NCBI GenBank assembly: GCA_017999135.1
Contig: JAGOBT010000118.1
Coordinates: forward strand, 1-8,140
DNA length: 8,140 nt
Direction: 5' to 3'
From: Burkholderiaceae bacterium
GTDB lineage: Bacteria; Pseudomonadota; Gammaproteobacteria; Burkholderiales; Burkholderiaceae_C
The notes below the pieces were generated by a model, which was not told the DNA's origin, ran no database searches, and saw only the letters and a program-made list of their open reading frames with translations. A program made the translations under genes and the position numbers. Below are positions 6,599 to 8,140 of this stretch, piece after piece (the stretch's first letter is position 1; the number at the start of each line of letters is the position of its first letter).

Positions 6599-7680
6599 AG
6601 CCCCGGATACAACCGGCCGGGGTTGAAGATGCGGTCGGGGTCGAAGGCGTCCTTCAGGCCCTGGTGGATGCGCATCAGCGGCGTGGTGAGCGGCGCAAAC
6701 GCATCGTGGGCCGCACCACCACGGAAGGCGCTGGCATGGCCACCGACCCCCGCCGCCGCTTCGCGCAGCGTGGCCGCGGCGGCGGTGGTCACCACCCAGC
6801 GCTGGCCGCCGCCCCATTCCAGCAATTGCTCGCCCGGCAGGGCCAGCGCCGGCGCGGTCTGCGGCACCGACAGCCGCCACAGCGTGGCGCCGGCATCCAC
6901 CGCCTTGTGCGCGCCGACGAAGAACTCGTCGGTCTGGTCGCGCAGGCCCTGCCAGAAGGCGGCGGCCAGTGCGTCGTCCACCGGCTCGCCACCCAGCCGC
7001 CGCCGGGCCGACTGCACCGCGGCCGCGGCGCCACACAGCCGCAGCACCAGCATGCCGTCCCACCAGGCGCTGGCATGCACCGGCAGCGGCTGGCCGCCCC
7101 AGGTGTTGAGCTGCTTCAGCGCCGCCGCCTGGTCCAGCTCGAAGCGCAGCGTGGCGCTGGCCACCGGCACCGGCAGCACCTTCAGGCTGACTTCGCACAC
7201 CACGCCCAGCACGCCCAGGCTGCCGGCCAGCAGGCGCGACACGTCGTAGCCGGCCACGTTCTTCATCACCTGGCCGCCGAAGCTCAGCACCTCGGCCTTG
7301 CCATTGAGCAGGGTGGCGCCCAGCACGTAATCACGCACGCCGCCCACGGCGGCCCGCGCCGGCCCGGCCAGCCCGGCGGCCACCATGCCGCCGACGGTGG
7401 ACGTGGGCCCGAAGCGCGGCGGCTCGAACGGCAGGCACTGGCCTTGTTCGGCCAGCGCCGCCTCCAGCGTGGCCAGCGGCGTGCCGGCGCGCACGGTGAC
7501 GACCAGCTCGCTGGGCTCGTAGCTGCTGATGCCAGCCAGCGGCCGCACATCCAGCGGCGTGCCCTGCACCGGCCCGCCGTAGAAGGCCTTGGTGCCGCCG
7601 CCGGTGATGGCCAGCGGCGTCTTGTCGGCGCGGGCGGCGCGCACCTGGTCGATCAGGGACTGCAACGCGGCATCAGTCAT
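6595..7680 (-). CDS. glcE: Glycolate oxidase FAD-binding subunit GlcE
   Basis: GlcE is the second flavin-binding subunit of glycolate dehydrogenase and pairs with GlcD. The protein has 361 residues, about the family's usual length. The N-terminal part is a PCMH-type FAD-binding domain: ITGGGTK (25-31) is the first FAD loop, STVGGMVAAGLAGP (94-107) the second, and KNVAGYDVSRLLAGSLG (140-156) the typical GlcE segment. The C-terminus FDPDRIFNPGRLYPGL is the conserved ending shared with GlcD-like oxidases. The ATG at 7680 gives MTDAALQSL, a normal beginning, but no clear Shine-Dalgarno sequence precedes it. The TGA stop at 6597-6595 shares 4 bases (GTGA) with a GTG start of the next gene, which suggests translational coupling. 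Upstream, the gene is separated from glcD by a palindromic element. Confidence 0.95.
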   Translation of the reverse strand: MTDAALQSLIDQVRAARADKTPLAITGGGTKAFYGGPVQGTPLDVRPLAGISSYEPSELVVTVRAGTPLATLEAALAEQGQCLPFEPPRFGPTSTVGGMVAAGLAGPARAAVGGVRDYVLGATLLNGKAEVLSFGGQVMKNVAGYDVSRLLAGSLGVLGVVCEVSLKVLPVPVASATLRFELDQAAALKQLNTWGGQPLPVHASAWWDGMLVLRLCGAAAAVQSARRRLGGEPVDDALAAAFWQGLRDQTDEFFVGAHKAVDAGATLWRLSVPQTAPALALPGEQLLEWGGGQRWVVTTAAAATLREAAAGVGGHASAFRGGAAHDAFAPLTTPLMRIHQGLKDAFDPDRIFNPGRLYPGL

Positions 7681-7809
7681 GGACGTGGGCCACGGTCGAC
7701 GCGCAGCAATCGCAGAACCAGGCGAACGCCGCAGAGCCGGCTGTGCCGGGCTGCTGGCGTTGCCCCCTCGAGGGGGTGGCCAAAGGCCGTAGGGGGTGGG
7801 CCCAGCTCA
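7681..7809. repeat. Palindrome-rich intergenic element between glcD and glcE (probable dispersed repeat)
   Basis: The 129-base gap between glcD and glcE holds a compact set of symmetric sequences. There is a perfect 14-base palindrome CCCCCTCGAGGGGG at 7763-7776. GGCC-AAA-GGCC lies at 7778-7788, and GGGCCC at 7798-7803 abuts the end of glcD. AGGGGGTGG occurs twice, at 7771-7779 and 7791-7799. As RNA, the 14-mer can fold as a 5-bp G:C stem with a UCGA loop. I recall similar elements with a CCCCCTCGAGGGGG core scattered between genes in Comamonadaceae and relatives, but no search was run. The gap is unusual because the next three junctions in the operon overlap. It may act as an RNA stability or translation-uncoupling element, or may simply be a REP-like insertion. 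The outer limits of the element are not defined; the coordinates are those of the gap. Confidence 0.6.
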
Positions 7810-8140
7810 TCAGAACCGCTCCAGCTCGGGGAAGGGCAGCAGCCCCTTCTTGACATGCATGCGGCCATATTCGGCGCAGCGGTGCAGCGTCGGGATCACC
7901 TTGCCCGGGTTCAGCGTGCCGGCGGCGTCGAAGGCGCGCTTGACTGCGAACATCTGCTCGCGCTCCTCGGGGCTGAACTGCACGCACATGCTGCTCAGCT
8001 TCTCTACGCCCACACCATGCTCGCCGGTGACGGTGCCGCCCAGCGCCACGCTGGTTTCCAGGATGTCGGCGCCGAACAGCTCGCAGCGGTGCAGCTGGTC
8101 GGGATCGTTGGCGTCGAACAGGATCAGCGGGTGCAGGTTG
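7810..8140 (-). CDS. glcD: Glycolate oxidase subunit GlcD, C-terminal 109 residues (cut by window edge)
   Basis: This is the C-terminal end of the FAD-linked catalytic subunit of glycolate dehydrogenase, which oxidises glycolate to glyoxylate together with GlcE and GlcF. The reading frame is open to the right edge and ends in TGA at 7812-7810. The visible part begins NLHPLILFDAND, the family segment that follows the HAGDGN motif. It continues through VALGGTVTGEHGVGVEK, the hallmark of the FAD-oxidase C-terminal domain (EHGxGxxK), and AFDAAGTLNPGKVIP, the usual end of the domain. The tail MHVKKGLLPFPELERF is like that of proteobacterial GlcD. The start and the FAD-binding N-terminal domain lie outside the window. 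It heads the visible part of the operon. A D-lactate dehydrogenase of the same family is possible from this fragment alone, but adjacent glcE and glcF make GlcD much more likely. Confidence 0.93.
   Translation of the reverse strand, partial: NLHPLILFDANDPDQLHRCELFGADILETSVALGGTVTGEHGVGVEKLSSMCVQFSPEEREQMFAVKRAFDAAGTLNPGKVIPTLHRCAEYGRMHVKKGLLPFPELERF

Noticed and set aside
6599..7198. Upstream extension of the methyltransferase frame to 430 residues
   Set aside because: The extension overlaps glcE in another frame and has no methyltransferase character. The GTG at 6598 or the ATG at 6544 is a better start.
4666..7249. Two long plus-strand frames (4666-6090 and 5534-7249)
   Set aside because: Both lie opposite clearly recognisable genes (glcF end, lrgB, lrgA, methyltransferase, glcE), and their translations show no family motifs and a repetitive arginine, alanine and glycine content.

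Overview
This GC-rich window looks like the chromosome of a betaproteobacterium, probably Burkholderiales (Comamonadaceae / Rubrivivax-Leptothrix type). The reasons are GC-rich third codon positions throughout, GlcDEF subunits that closely match the proteobacterial glycolate oxidase, and an intergenic palindromic element built around CCCCCTCGAGGGGG of a kind I recall from that order. The placement is inference. All genes supported here lie on the minus strand, so transcription runs from the right edge to the left.

Layout in transcription order: the 3' end of glcD (cut by the right edge); a 129-base gap holding a palindrome-rich, repeat-like element; glcE; a class I SAM-dependent methyltransferase; an LrgA-like and an LrgB-like membrane protein; glcF; a 120-base spacer with a 26-base near-perfect palindrome; and a large SARP/BTAD-type AAA-ATPase-TPR regulator. 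The last 146 bases (window 1-146) hold no supported gene but carry a run of small hairpins, two of them with GAAA loops on the plus strand.

How the genes fit together: GlcD (flavin), GlcE (FAD-binding) and GlcF (two 4Fe-4S clusters) form the membrane-associated glycolate dehydrogenase that oxidises glycolate to glyoxylate. Three genes sit between glcE and glcF. glcE, the methyltransferase, lrgA and lrgB are joined by successive 4-base stop/start overlaps (GTGA, ATGA, ATGA), so they are very probably one translationally coupled unit. The plant plastid glycolate/glycerate transporter PLGG1 is an LrgA-LrgB fusion, so the LrgAB pair here is a good candidate for a glycolate or related 2-hydroxyacid transporter that supplies the enzyme. 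The roles of the methyltransferase and of the downstream SARP-like regulator are unknown. No promoter for the operon is visible; it should lie upstream of glcD, outside the window.
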